Assembly: GCA_001510575.1 (NCBI GenBank)
Contig: LNGK01000008.1
Span: 3,295,435 to 3,359,434 of the forward strand
DNA: 64,000 nucleotides
Source of the DNA: Knoxdaviesia capensis
Taxonomy: Eukaryota; Ascomycota; Sordariomycetes; Microascales; Gondwanamycetaceae
Direction: 5' to 3'
Made by a program: the position numbers and the translations under genes. Under the pieces are notes generated by a model, which ran no database searches, had not been told where the DNA came from, and saw only the letters and a list, made by a program, of their open reading frames with translations. Shown here one piece after another: positions 1 through 11,864 of the stretch (position 1 is the stretch's first letter; every line of letters begins with the position of its first letter).

Positions 1-5
1 GGGGG

Positions 6-28
6 TTGTTGTTGTTGTTGTTGTTGTT
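6..28. repeat. (TTG)n microsatellite in the glycosyltransferase intron
   Basis: About seven uninterrupted TTG units (CAA on the gene strand) just inside the intron that follows the glycosyltransferase exon. It lies downstream of the donor site and does not touch coding sequence. Confidence 0.9.
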
Positions 29-36
29 TTTCTTAC

Positions 37-678
37 ATCATACGACGTGTGAGCAATTGCATGAGAAGCCAGAACATCGAGAGTCTCTCTCAGAGTATCC
101 ATTTCCTCCTTGTAGTTGGGGACGACAATCGCATGAAGAGTGTGGTCAAGAGAGCCGTTCTGAAGCTCGACAAATTCAGTATCGAGATCGCCAGCTTCGC
201 TAGTAGTAGCAGACACGGCGCGAGACGAGGCCAGGGAAGTTGAGGAGCTGGCGGCAACGCTGATGGTTCTGGAGCTTGAAGCAGTGCTGCTAGCGATCGA
301 GCCAGACGTTTCGCTGCCGAGGGAGCTCGATGAGCCGCGGCGAACGGGAGACGGGAAAGGTGCGTCCAGGAGAGCTTTGCGAGAAGCCTGACGGCGAAGA
401 GCCTTGGTGAGATCCCAAATGGCGTAGCAAGCGCGGAGGGGGAATGCGAAAACCAGCACGTGGATGAGAAGACAGTAGTATGCAAAGAAGACAGTCCAGT
501 TGCCCGCACCGCCGTTGGCGGGTTCGTCAGGACGGGCGTTAAGATGGTTTTGGTTGGTGTACTCGTAGAGATGCATAGGAACGGCTCCTTCGCGCCAAAT
601 GACCCAGGCGCAAAGGGACAGGAGTGCGATCATGGCAAGACCACCAGCACGGCGCGTGCACCAGCCGAAGATAGACAT
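37..678 (-). CDS. Family-2 glycosyltransferase-like membrane protein, 5' exon only (partial)
   Basis: First exon, 214 codons, starting at the ATG at 678 and ending in phase 0 at a GTAAG donor (36-35 on the minus strand); the rest lies off the left edge. Seen: an N-terminal hydrophobic helix near residues 11-27, a second near 70-95, then a Ser-rich linker. From about residue 182 the block HAIVVPNYKEEMDTLRETL appears, resembling the first beta strand and helix of the GT-A fold in fungal GT2-like membrane proteins. In those proteins the segment opens the nucleotide-sugar binding domain and the helices anchor the enzyme in the endomembrane system. Catalytic DxD and QxxRW motifs are not in the window, so substrate and activity cannot be judged. 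The ATG is followed by a plausible anchor and is the first in frame. Family assignment comes from remembered similarity. Confidence 0.75.
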
Positions 679-3600
679 GATTGCTAGACCACAAGAGATT
701 CCAGAACAGGTCTGAAGAGAGTGAAAGGACAAGGTGGTTTATCGTCTAGAGAGGATAAATGTTAGGTTAACTCCGGACACTTAGAAAAACTCGACTTGGA
801 AAGTCAAGTATTATGCAAACGGAGAGGAGGAGTGCAAGAGGAAAGAAATATAAAGGAAGGAGAGTTAGAGGGGCTTAAGGATGCATATAAAAGATATCGT
901 CATAAAAAAATACAAGAAACCAAACAAAAAAAATTGGTGGAATGGGAGGAAAGTAACACACGAGAGAGAAGAGAACTTTTGTTACTGTCTCAAGTATTAG
1001 TGACGCTTATAACTGAGTAAACAATCAGAAGGGAATATCTAATAGTATAGATATCTCGCACCACCAATAACAAGGACAAAAGCAGAGCAGGATACTGATA
1101 TCCCCTTGTACTCTGGTATTATGGGGGGGGGGGAAAGTGTACGAGTATTGAGCTAGTACTTGTTTTTTTTTTTCTTATTTCGTGCTTGAAGAGCCTGATC
1201 AGATATGACGGTAATATATCATGAAGTGGAAGCAGGTGAAGAGAAAAGGAGGGAGGAGGAGACCATACTAAATAAGATACGCACTTTCTAAACACATAGA
1301 AGGGAAGGGAAAGGAAGGAGGATAGGTAGAAGAAATAAAAGAAGAAGGAGAAGGAGAAGAGAAGATAGAAGGTGATGAAAGGAAAAGAAGAAAGAGCTCT
1401 GTGAAAGGGATAGGCAGAGGAGAGAGGAGAGAGGATAAGGAAATAGAAAGACTTACAATGCCATCAAAGTTGGATGGATGAGTCGTGGTAGGATTAGAGA
1501 AAAAAAATAAGAAATAGAAAGAAAAAAAAAGAAAAATCCCCCCGTATAGGAACGGTTTAAACCGAGCAAGGCAAGGCTTTCAGCTTATGGCAGTTGCAAA
1601 TGGCCAGGGTCCTCTCTGGATAGTCTCTTTGGAGAGGGGGGAGGGGGTTAACGCAGGGGTGTGCGAAGAGAAAGAGGTAAAAAGGGAAGAAAAAAACTTG
1701 AGAGAAAGGAAAAGGAGGCCCAGCATCAAATTCAGGAAGGAACTGCATCAGAACATTTTTCTGGGGGGGCACGAAGACAGAGCTACCCACTAGTACAGGG
1801 AGAATGTACACTACAGTACCTACTTACAGGCATACTAGTTCCCTCTCCTTCACACATTTCCCCCTCAGCCACACCATATAATGCTATACAGTGTACAGTA
1901 GGTCGGTATCTCATCTTGGTGGTGGGTGGTCTGTTGTCTTTTCTCTGTAAACTGCCGGTGATGGAAATTCACCATCACACTGTTAGATGTTCAATCGTGC
2001 CAGATCAGATCTGGCCCGTCTGCTTCACACAACTTCCTGTTTCATGCAAAATTATCTCCTCTATGTACTATAATTACTGTATGGACACCACATGGATACT
2101 TTTTTATCGGCCAATGCAATGCTTCTTCTAGTCATCTCTATATAAAGTACCCCCAAGTGCCTCAACCAAGTTATGTCTTCGCTTTGGATAGACTTGGTCA
2201 TTGCTTGTTGTAGTTGGAGCTTTGGTGTAGGTAGGTATATTCACAGCGCCAAGCCCAGCAACAGAGACAAGCAAAGCTCGAAAGTCAGTTTTGCACAAGC
2301 TAGCCGAGATATATTAGCACCGGCTAATCGCCTACCGGATTCAAGGTGAGACAACCACTCGACGATACAGTTATGAGAGCGCAAAGATGCTGCGAGCAGG
2401 TTTGGGGTCAAGTTTTGGGCAGTCACACCGCAAACAAAAGACACAGGCCTGTATTAATCTATTCGTACACATCATGCGAATGTCACTCCGGGAGTCGTGT
2501 AGGTGCCACCGTAGTAGTGAGTGAGTGCGGACATACAATGCATGGAGATATCTTCTCGCTTTCTTTTGTCCTAACATAACAGTCCATGGGAGCACACTAG
2601 AAGAAGGCAACCAATTTTCCTTGGCGTAGATCTCTCCAGACAGAGTCCCAGGCCTTCAAGACATTTTTGTTAAGAACCCAGGGGGTCAAACCAGCTTTCC
2701 TTCAAGCCCCAGCAGACCCCCCTCCATATGCCTAATACCAATAGTACAGTACTCCGGACGTCAAGCCAACACTTCCATATACTCTCAAACATGCTCATTA
2801 CTTTTGATACTATTAGTATACGAGTATACAAGTACGCGCGCCTTGCTGTCAGATACCTCGTTGTTTTCTAGGGGCAGTCCGCGCTTCCGCTCCCCCTTAC
2901 ATGCTTCCGTTGAAGGCATTCCTAGGTTCAGTCGGCTAACCCCCTCTTGAGAAATGATAGCGACTTCTTTGGTGACTGGTCCTGACAATGGTTAACAGCC
3001 AACGCCCCGTCTCGCTGCACGTAGTTTACAAACCGGAACTTTGTGCATTGTGGGAGTAAGTGACACCCCCTTCCAAGGCTGCCGTTCACCAGGGCGTTTA
3101 CCCCAGGCGGTCCCTGCGAGACACAAACGCTTGTTTGGTTCCCTGCGCCAAGGTTGTTGGCTCCAAACTTTCCAATGTTCAGGTCAGACGCTTCAACAGC
3201 TTAACTCATACCAGGGCTCTCTCCCTTGTGTTGAACTTACTCTGGATACAGAGATGGCCAAGATAGGTACGTATCTTGTGTCTTTGTAAATATAATTATA
3301 CAGTATATAAGTGTGGAATGGCAGGTCCAGTGAGACTTCATATCTATCGGCCTGTTTTGGTGGCAAATGTATGCCGTTTACTCACACGCAATTTGTCTCC
3401 ATATCTCCTTCGTTCTGCTCAAGCAAGCCTCATCTGCCGTCGTTTCAATCTTCAAAGAAGGCAATAGCTGTGTCAGTAGGTAGGTAAAGAAAGATGGAAA
3501 ACATTTACGAAGAAAAGTTCCCCTTCAACCGACAGTCAAAATGTGCTTAGACAATGTGACTGAGTCGGCTTGAATCTCTTTCTCTTTCTGAAGGCATGAG

Positions 3601-4354
3601 GGACATTGGGACCTGGAAAGTATCGCAACAGCCAAACTCGTATTACTCCTGATTTACAGATAGTTTGCCCAATTATCCACTGATCATATATCGGTATATA
3701 TGTACTACAAGTATCGGTGGACTTGCATCGAGGTCTGATTCTGCAAAGAAAACAAAAGGGCATTCAAAATCCCAGGGTCTCGTCCCGTCTCCTCCGTGTC
3801 GTGTGGTCATTGACATACTTGCATGTAGGCAGGTACTGTACGCAGTAATGTTTGACATGTAAATACCGAAGAGATGTACATGCCGAGAGCTCTGGTGGAG
3901 GTGGGGAAGCAGGACACGGAGGTAAAAGAAACTGAAATAGCAATTGGAAAAAGAAAAAAGAAATTGCACAGCCAATTACGATTAAGGCAATCATCAAGCA
4001 AACGAGAAGGCTTCGATATGCTAGGAGAGATGCGCGGCTGGGCATGTCTAAATACTGTACTGTACTTACATAGATTACAGCCATTATCGCTTATTTGAGT
4101 CTGGGAAATTTGTGAGACATTCTTGAACCATAAGTGAAGGTGTCCTGTGCATTTTCGTTCCTCTTTTCCCCCTCCCTTCCAAGAGCTGCAGGCGGCTTAT
4201 CATAATTCAGGTCCATGATACTGACAGGACAAATCAGAGAGACGCGAGCGAAAGGGATCCATTGAAGGAACACGAGGAGCATATCATTGTAAGTGCTGTA
4301 AGCTGTAAGGATCCTAAAGGGTGGCTTGATGGTAGGGCAGGAATAAGCCACAGA

Positions 4355-4368
4355 GTACTGTACAGTAC
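4355..4368. repeat. 14-bp perfect palindrome of the ACTGTAC family
   Basis: GTACTGTACAGTAC equals its own reverse complement and is followed directly by another overlapping GTACAGTAC. It is the longest member of a set of related words spread through the intergenic parts of this window (3833, 4050, 4567, 5818, 11545, 11853, 45030). Confidence 0.85.
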
Positions 4369-7300
4369 AGTACACTGCAGGAAGGATTTCATCCCGAAAC
4401 AGTCCATAGACGTACATGGTCTCGATCCAGGCAGTGCCCATATTGAGTAGATTATGTAGGCAAAGATTTGACAACGCTAAGAAAGAAGCTGAGTCTCACG
4501 TCGCGCGTAGAGGAAATCGGGTAAGTACGACCGAGGTCCGCCCTTCCTTACACTATACATACTACATACTGTACCTACAGTACTGTGCACTTCGTGTTTG
4601 TCGTGTTTGTGGCACGGCTTTCTCACACGGCATCTCATCAGACGGAGTGAAGGAAATAGCAGTATGCAGGAGTCAGCACAAGGAAGTAAATCCAGAGTTA
4701 TTGCCGAACCGGGTATAAACATGAGTGCGATTGATAGTCTTCACGCGTAATTACATCTCATAGACAGTGTCCTGAAGCCAGAAACTTCTCGAGTAAATGG
4801 CCAATAGGCCATGCGTGCACAGAACCGGCGCTGCCACGAGCAAAGAAATGCGAGAGCTCATGCGGTTTGCTTCATGCACGAAGCCGCTCGCGTATCACAC
4901 GGCTCCTTTGCTTTCTATGTGTGAAGGTACTTCAAGTCGTCTTGGCTGTCCTAGAAAATACACGCGGGAAACCATCGGACGCAAGCCCTCTGTTTGCTTT
5001 GGCCAATGCCGGCCAAAACCCCCCAGATTCACACCATGCTCCGTACCCTTTTCAGTTTAGCCCCCTGCTCCTAATATTTAGTCTCAAGCTACAACTTTTA
5101 TTCAGGGGAGCGGTTTAGATGATGTGAATCCGGTTCGCGGACGTTGGACCAATCAGAGCTGTGTGCCTTGAAATCAGGACCAGGGTTCTATTGGCTGCTT
5201 GAGGTGGACCCGGCAGGCTGGGTAGAAAAGTCGCAAAGGAAAAATGAGGGAGATTATTCTCAAATGGTGATTAATTTAGCTTTGGTGGCTAAGCTTTGTC
5301 GTGACTCTTTTTTCGCCTTCTGCTTTTCATGTCCTCCACATGCAGGTTAAAGGTAGGTGGTAGATGCTGAATGTGGTTCTCCTCTTCCCCGTGTGCTTTG
5401 ATTAACCAGGGGCCAGTCCTCAAACCCCACACATGGCTGGTAGGTTGCTCAACAGCTAGCCGCAAATCTAGCCATACACACATGTTACCACCACCGACCG
5501 CCGTACTCTTTACGGATATTATGAAATGCCCACCCGGAAATGCAATAGTGGCCATTCTTACCGGAGTATGTTCAGCCAGCCCAGTTTATAATGAAGCAAG
5601 AGAGCTCTTCTCGTGTGGGAACTTTTGAAGGCCAAGGGGTTGCCCTATTGGCCGTTTGGAAAGCCACTATCTCTAATAAATCAGGCAGTGTTAGGAGGGA
5701 CCAAGCCAATGTGTGGCCCGACAGGAACACCTGTTCATATCTCCCTTCTTTGACCCTAGAGAAGACAAATACCTGGTCTGATCTCCTGAGTTAGGTTAGG
5801 CTGCATAGAAGTGAGTATACTGTACATATAAATCGATTTACCCTGGAAAAATATCAAACCGCTTGCAATCTGTCCCCCAGCAAACAGGCGGTAGCCGAGA
5901 AATAAAAATCTACCCAATGAGCCAACCGGAGCCCGCGCTTGTGCACGTTCCAAATAATGGCAGAAAAGGGGAAGAAAAGGGCTCGCATGTCCACGGGCGT
6001 TGAATCACCTACCGACATGCCAGCTCAAGCAGCTGCCAGGCGATAACGATGGTGCACCTAAGAGCTGCTGTACAGAGAGCGGTGAATTTAGGCACCCAGT
6101 CACATTTTCGGTCAGGTGGCCTAGGCCTACCCATTAAACCCGCTATTTCTTCGACAGGGTGGGTGAGAGGGATGCTTGATATCTTGGTGGAGTGTTAGGG
6201 TTGGGGTTACGCAATTGATGAATACCAACCGTGCCATTCCTTACTCTATACGGACAAACTTGACATAACGGGTGTATGTACACGGACTAGCTACGTCTAC
6301 GCTACATATATGTCCTTATCTTCTCCTCATATGTATATTCTCTACTCCGGGCCTAGGCCGTTATAGTTCAGCTTAAAAGGAACAACCCAACCCAACCTTC
6401 AAAAATCTACATATAACGACTGACCCGGTGACAACATTTAACACCCACCACTATAGAATCCATGACTGGCACATAGGTTGCACGTGTAGAGCGATGCGGC
6501 TTGTCTATGCCGCTCGTCGGTGGGCGCATCCTATAGAATGCAGATGATGCAGCGCTCGTGGGGGTGCTGAAAACCTAAGCCATGTCAATCATAAAGATGG
6601 GGATGGTGACTAGTCGAGAGTGCGACCATGAAAAGGATGTTCGTTCTCATGACCATAAAAACATGCATAATGATCGATGTGTGTGTAATGGATATCAACA
6701 TTCATTGTCGAGGCTGATCTTCTTACTACGTGTTGTTTCTTCCATCTGTGATGTCATTTTCCCCCCACGGCTTCATTATTCGAGAATCTTTCGAAACTTA
6801 CGAGTTTACACGCGCGCCACGGTAGGAATGTCAGACGCCGCGTGGGAAGTTGCGACTATACGAGCCACATCGCGACCTGTCTTCGTACAGCATCCAAAAA
6901 TCTCGGATGAGGGTTTCACTCGGCGACGCGGCTAATCGGCAACTAATAGGGAGAGGGAAGGGACAAAACAAACTCAACTTTGACGACACACAAGTCTTAC
7001 CCTTGCTGATGGGCGGCTCTGGGGGGAAAGCGGGCTTGTTTCCCAAATCTTCGTTGACGTCAAAGGAAGAAAAAAAGAAGCCTCGATTCCTTTTGTATTT
7101 CGGATTCGGCACAGGTGCCGGGACTTGGCGGCACGACCACATTAGGTGAATTTTGATCGTTCCCACCCCCAATATTTTTCTTATTAGTTGATCAAATTGA
7201 TTTAAATCGTACAGATTCCGTGCATCATGCACGAACATGGTCTGGCAGTCTGACAGCTCGCCTGGAGCTTTCCCGATCACGGATCGGGGTGCATTATAAC

Positions 7301-10117
7301 GAAACCTAGACAAAATTAGGGTTACACTTTTTTTTCATTCAGCATAAGGTTTTTTTTCTTCATGTCGAACAAACCTGCAAGACTCCATCAATGATTTTTG
7401 AACCGGAGATCCTCTCCTCGTATCAAATACACTGCCCGATTACTCTGGCCGTACTCCGTATTGTGTGGTCCATTATTAGGCACCTATTAAACTGTTTTCC
7501 GCTGTAGCATAATTTGGCCCTGGTCCGTAGCTATTTCGCATTCTTTACGAGCAATTGTCAATTTGTGGGACAGCTTCACGGCCTAGGACGCGATGCTCCC
7601 AAAATTCCCTCGTCAAGGGGATTTCGTGGGCCGTTGCCGGAAGTTGCATGGGAATGCGTTCCGGCTCTCTCTCGCGGTCATGAAGGACGCGATAAACTAG
7701 CTGCAAAGGGTGAACCTCTTTCAAACGGCCGGAAAATTGGTCTGGGGGCCCATTTCCGGATCCTTAGACGCGCTACGAAGAGTGGACCGACACGTACATC
7801 CCGTCCCACGTATTGGTTTAGCAGATACGAATGAGAATCGTGTGAGGAAAAAAATGCCACAGCCTCCCACACACCTGCAGACAGCAGAGTGTTTCGAGTT
7901 GTAGTCACTAATTAACTGTGCACTGCTACTGCCATGTAGTGAGCCCCGTTCCAGGCAACAGCTTTGACAATACATTTTTTAACAGTGGATTCATGAGCCA
8001 ACAATGAGCACGGAAACAAGGGAACTTTGCCGTGTCAATAATAACTCCCGCGGAGCTATTACCATAAGTTTTCGTCTCAGACGCATCGAGGCTTCGGAGA
8101 AGCTGTTTATGCTTGTAGAACTACCCTTTTGCTATTATTTTCACATTGACTAAAATTTTTGTTCGGGGGGAATATGCCCATGGTGCAGATTTCCTTCTTA
8201 AAGCCGTACCCGACGTGATTTTCTTGTGAATTTATTTGGCTATCCCTATTCAGCAGTTCTAAGTTAGTGGATTTACAAGTTGGTAAAGGGGACCGGAGTC
8301 ACAATCCGGCTACAGGTTATACCCGATTCAAGTGCGGAACATAAATGTGAAAAAAGCGGATGCCGCATGAGAAAAGGACCCAACGGGTATTCTCAGAGTG
8401 ATGAGCATTAGGCAGACCACAAACCACATCATTGATGAACCGTATTTACTCGGGTTACGAATATATCCCCTGACACGACAACTTGCGTGCCACTGGCATG
8501 GTGCGTTGCTTGGCTCCTCATACATAGAAGTTCATTGGCTCTACCACCTTTGAGGCCAGAGTTGGTCTTCCTGTTCACTCCTCCGGGCAGGGCTACAACT
8601 CCTAAGTCAGCTAGAGAACCCCAGGCTGCCATTTTAAGCTTGCGCCACATGGCGAACGTGCTGGAGCACCGAGTTTCCGCGGGCGGGCCTCGAGTTTCTC
8701 TCCCCGTATTCATGCGCCCTACGAGGATCGTCCCCCCATAAAAGGATTTCATCCTTACTCTGTATGACATGTGTAAAGGCCGTGACTAAGTACCCCATAC
8801 GCCACATCGCTTCGCGCTGTTGTGATTACAGCTAGGATCAAGCAGAACAGACTGAACGGCGGCCTCACATGGTTTCGGATGGACGAGTACGTCAGCCTTG
8901 TGGCTTTGGAGAAGGCGACATAGGTAATACAATCCAGGTGCAACCGAGGGATTGTCTCTAAGCATGGGCACTGTTGAAGTTGTAAGTGGCTAAGTGCATG
9001 TGAGGTCTATGTATGAAATAGTTCCACCAGACACTACCTAACGTCAAGACCTTCATTCTCGTAGAAGGTGGATGAGAACTCTACTGATAAAGTGACGTTG
9101 TTCAATTATGCGTATTGGCCAGGACATTGGTTCACATTGCTGGTCAACCTTTTCTTTTCTTGAAGGGCGAGTGAACACTGGGCGAGGATCGTCCACGCAA
9201 TTGAGCCCATTTAAACCTTGGCTCAGTCGGCTGGGTATGCATTCGGGCAGTGCTGGAGTCGAAACGTCCATAACTGTGAGTGATTTATCCGTGCGGCGGC
9301 TATCAGTATGTGAAGATTCAAGATAGGAATAAGAGGAGGCGTGGTGGGAGGGTTAATGGAGTTTAAGTCTGCGGATCACAGGTTCCAGAGGGGCAGTTTC
9401 TTGGCCTGCGATATGCATATGACGAATGACTGACCGACTCCCTTAGCCTCGCCATGATACACTACTCTGCATATACAGATATGCAGATTGAGGAGCCCAA
9501 ATGTGACCACCATTAGATAAAAAGTGGCAGGCGAGAGACATGGGGTCTTCTTCTGTGAAGACAAAGAGGAGAGAAAAAAAGGATGAAGATAAGGAAAAGG
9601 AGGGAGGCTTCATACGTGTGATCACTCTGGCGTAAATACTGGGCGGCGTCCATCGGGGCATATAGCGCTTGTCGAAGAATGTCCAGCAACGGAGTGTGCA
9701 CGCCGGCCAACGGCGACTTTCTACTGGCTGGGCCCGGGGGAGGCCCAAGGGGGAATGGCTGGTGGAGAGGTCGATGAAGAACGGGCGGGAGTGACAGGCT
9801 GACGGCTGAACTCTTACTACCCAACACACAGCATCTCGAAGTACTTCATAAATGCAATGGCACGCGTGATGCACCTCCGTTCAGGTGATAGTAGTGGTGT
9901 AACGATCTCTTCGCCGTAAGTATGAACTTTGGGAGGTCTGTAAAACACTCAGGGTGGTGTACACATGTGGGGAACATCGAAGAATCCACCAGACACCAAA
10001 CACTTCGGCGCCTTGCCGCAAGTGAGATGCACGCACTGCAAATCGACAATAATAAATGGATAACCTTTCGCGATCATGAGGCCTTTTTGCAATACAGTAG
10101 TACCTACTTTACTTGAA

Positions 10118-10140
10118 TTTTTTTTTTTTTTTAAAAAAAA
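10118..10140. repeat. T15 run abutting an A8 run
   Basis: A pure T tract followed without interruption by a pure A tract, in the middle of the gene-poor left region. The same layout, T11/A11, lies just upstream of the Bub2 gene. Such dA:dT tracts are usually nucleosome-depleted; no gene start is evident next to this one. Confidence 0.85.
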
Positions 10141-11852
10141 CTTGTGGCAGGGTATCTTCTGCCATGTAGCTTCTCTACGTTGTGGGCGTGTGAAATCTGA
10201 GCGCTTCAATAGATTGATAGACCTTGATACACGTGGGGGGGCCGTTCACGAGAGGCCTCCCCTCCCAGAAAAGATGTTAATCGCCCGGCTGGGCGGGTTG
10301 AGACTTCTAGACATCGCTGGGCTACAGTTTGTCCACGCTACGGCCAGAAGACAAGAACCAGAAGAATCATGAAATGAACAGGCTACAAAAGTCTCCGTTT
10401 TCCCTGGGAAATGAAAGGGAGATGAAGCATGATTATTCCGGCTTTAAAAGGGAAAAGGAGAAAGAAAAGGGTTTGTTTTTACACTTTTTCACCTGGCAAT
10501 GAAGCACGGAAAAGAAGGAGAGAAAAATCCGCACCACCTGTAACAACACTTGTGGGCAGCAACGGGCCTTTTTTTTCTTCTAAATTTTTAGATTTTTAAA
10601 TTTTTATTTATTTATTATTATTCTCGGTCGCTTTCCCTCTCTTTGCTCTCTCTCCCCTGTATATTTCCGCGATCCCTCTCTCGCTTCCAACAGTTCCTCT
10701 AGAGTGCCTAAGTTCCGACTTTTTATTGGCTCCAGTCGGCTGTGCTGGGTTCATCCACGCCCCCCTGGCATCGTGTCTCTTTTTTAGATGTGGCTTTATA
10801 CCCGGGGGAGGGAACAAGCAGCTACCTGCTTGCTAGTGCAACGTGAAATACGCCGTAGGGGAAAAAACCAGAACAGAAAAAGAGGGTTTTCTGGCATCAA
10901 GCACTTCTACCGTTTGTCCTTTCCTTGCCTGCATGTGTCTGCACTAGCCTGCTGTTCAGGCCCACATTGGTGTTTGCAAGTAGCAGCCCAAGTTTTTTCT
11001 TGCTCCGGTTTTTGGCACTGGACGTTAAATTCCTTGCCCTAGACCAGGTCGCGGCTTCCGCGCCTGTCCAGACACGACAAATGGGCGCCCGGCTCAAGCG
11101 TTAAGCCCCGTCCCAAGGGAAATTGGACCAGGGAACAACAGAAAAAAAAAACATTGTTGCAGGGGCCCGACCGGCCTAGGCAAGGGCCCGGCTTAGTCTA
11201 GGGAGTAGCTTATACTGACGGTCGCCATACTCCGTATTTCGTGAAGTGACGAGGAGGATGAAGCCATCTAAGCGATCTTCTCTGTTGCTCTCTCGCTTCG
11301 CCTCCAGGAACATTGAAGAGGGAAGAGATGTGTGGCGAAGCGCACGGGCTTACCTGCACCGAGTTTGAGTCCCATCATTTTATTTGGGGTTTCCCAGCTT
11401 GAGAAAGTCTACACGACAGTTCGTCTTTGGAACCATAAGTTCACCGCCATGTGCCCATTCGCCAGAGGGGTCTCGTCAACCCGCAACGCCAACTTAATCT
11501 AGACACTGTTCGTCTTCCACATTCGAGCCTTCCCTCGCTTTGTCACTGTACTGTATACTGTACAATGTGCCTTCATATTACAGTACATACTCGTAGAAAC
11601 ACACGCCGCTGGCTGTAAGCAGGAAAACAGAAAGAACCGGCGTGCAACTGTTGCTGTAGCATGGAGGTGAGTGATCCTTGAACCAGCCCGCGCAGGCTGT
11701 TCCGCCCTCTTCTGCGCCCTCGAAGGCACTTCTTCCTTACGTTTTCCTCTCGATTACCATGAAGCGCCTGCGGAATTGTCCTTGTGTCTATGTCTTGGCA
11801 GGAATGATCCAAGACCCCCCCCCTCAGGCTGTTTCTTTCTTCAGCCACAACA

Positions 11853-11864
11853 TACTGTACAGTA
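11853..11864. repeat. 12-bp perfect palindrome TACTGTACAGTA
   Basis: Second fully symmetric member of the ACTGTAC word family. A tandem cluster of related words lies at 11545-11590. Confidence 0.8.

Noticed and set aside
6831..7313. 160-codon open frame on the minus strand
   Set aside because: Starts with TTG rather than ATG, no motif, and composition matches non-coding surroundings.
8270..8340. tRNA-like stretch: A-box-like AAGTTGG, a perfect anticodon-arm-like hairpin CCGGA/TCCGG with a 7-nt loop, then GATTCAAGT
   Set aside because: The T-arm does not pair, the spacing to it is wrong (12 nt instead of about 5) and no acceptor stem closes. At best a degraded tRNA-derived fragment.
8429..8770. 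113-codon ATG-started frame on the minus strand
   Set aside because: No recognised motif, membrane segment or neighbouring exon; within expectation for chance in 13 kb.
9443..9874. 143-codon open frame on the minus strand
   Set aside because: GTG start, Ser/Phe-rich chance sequence, no family resemblance.
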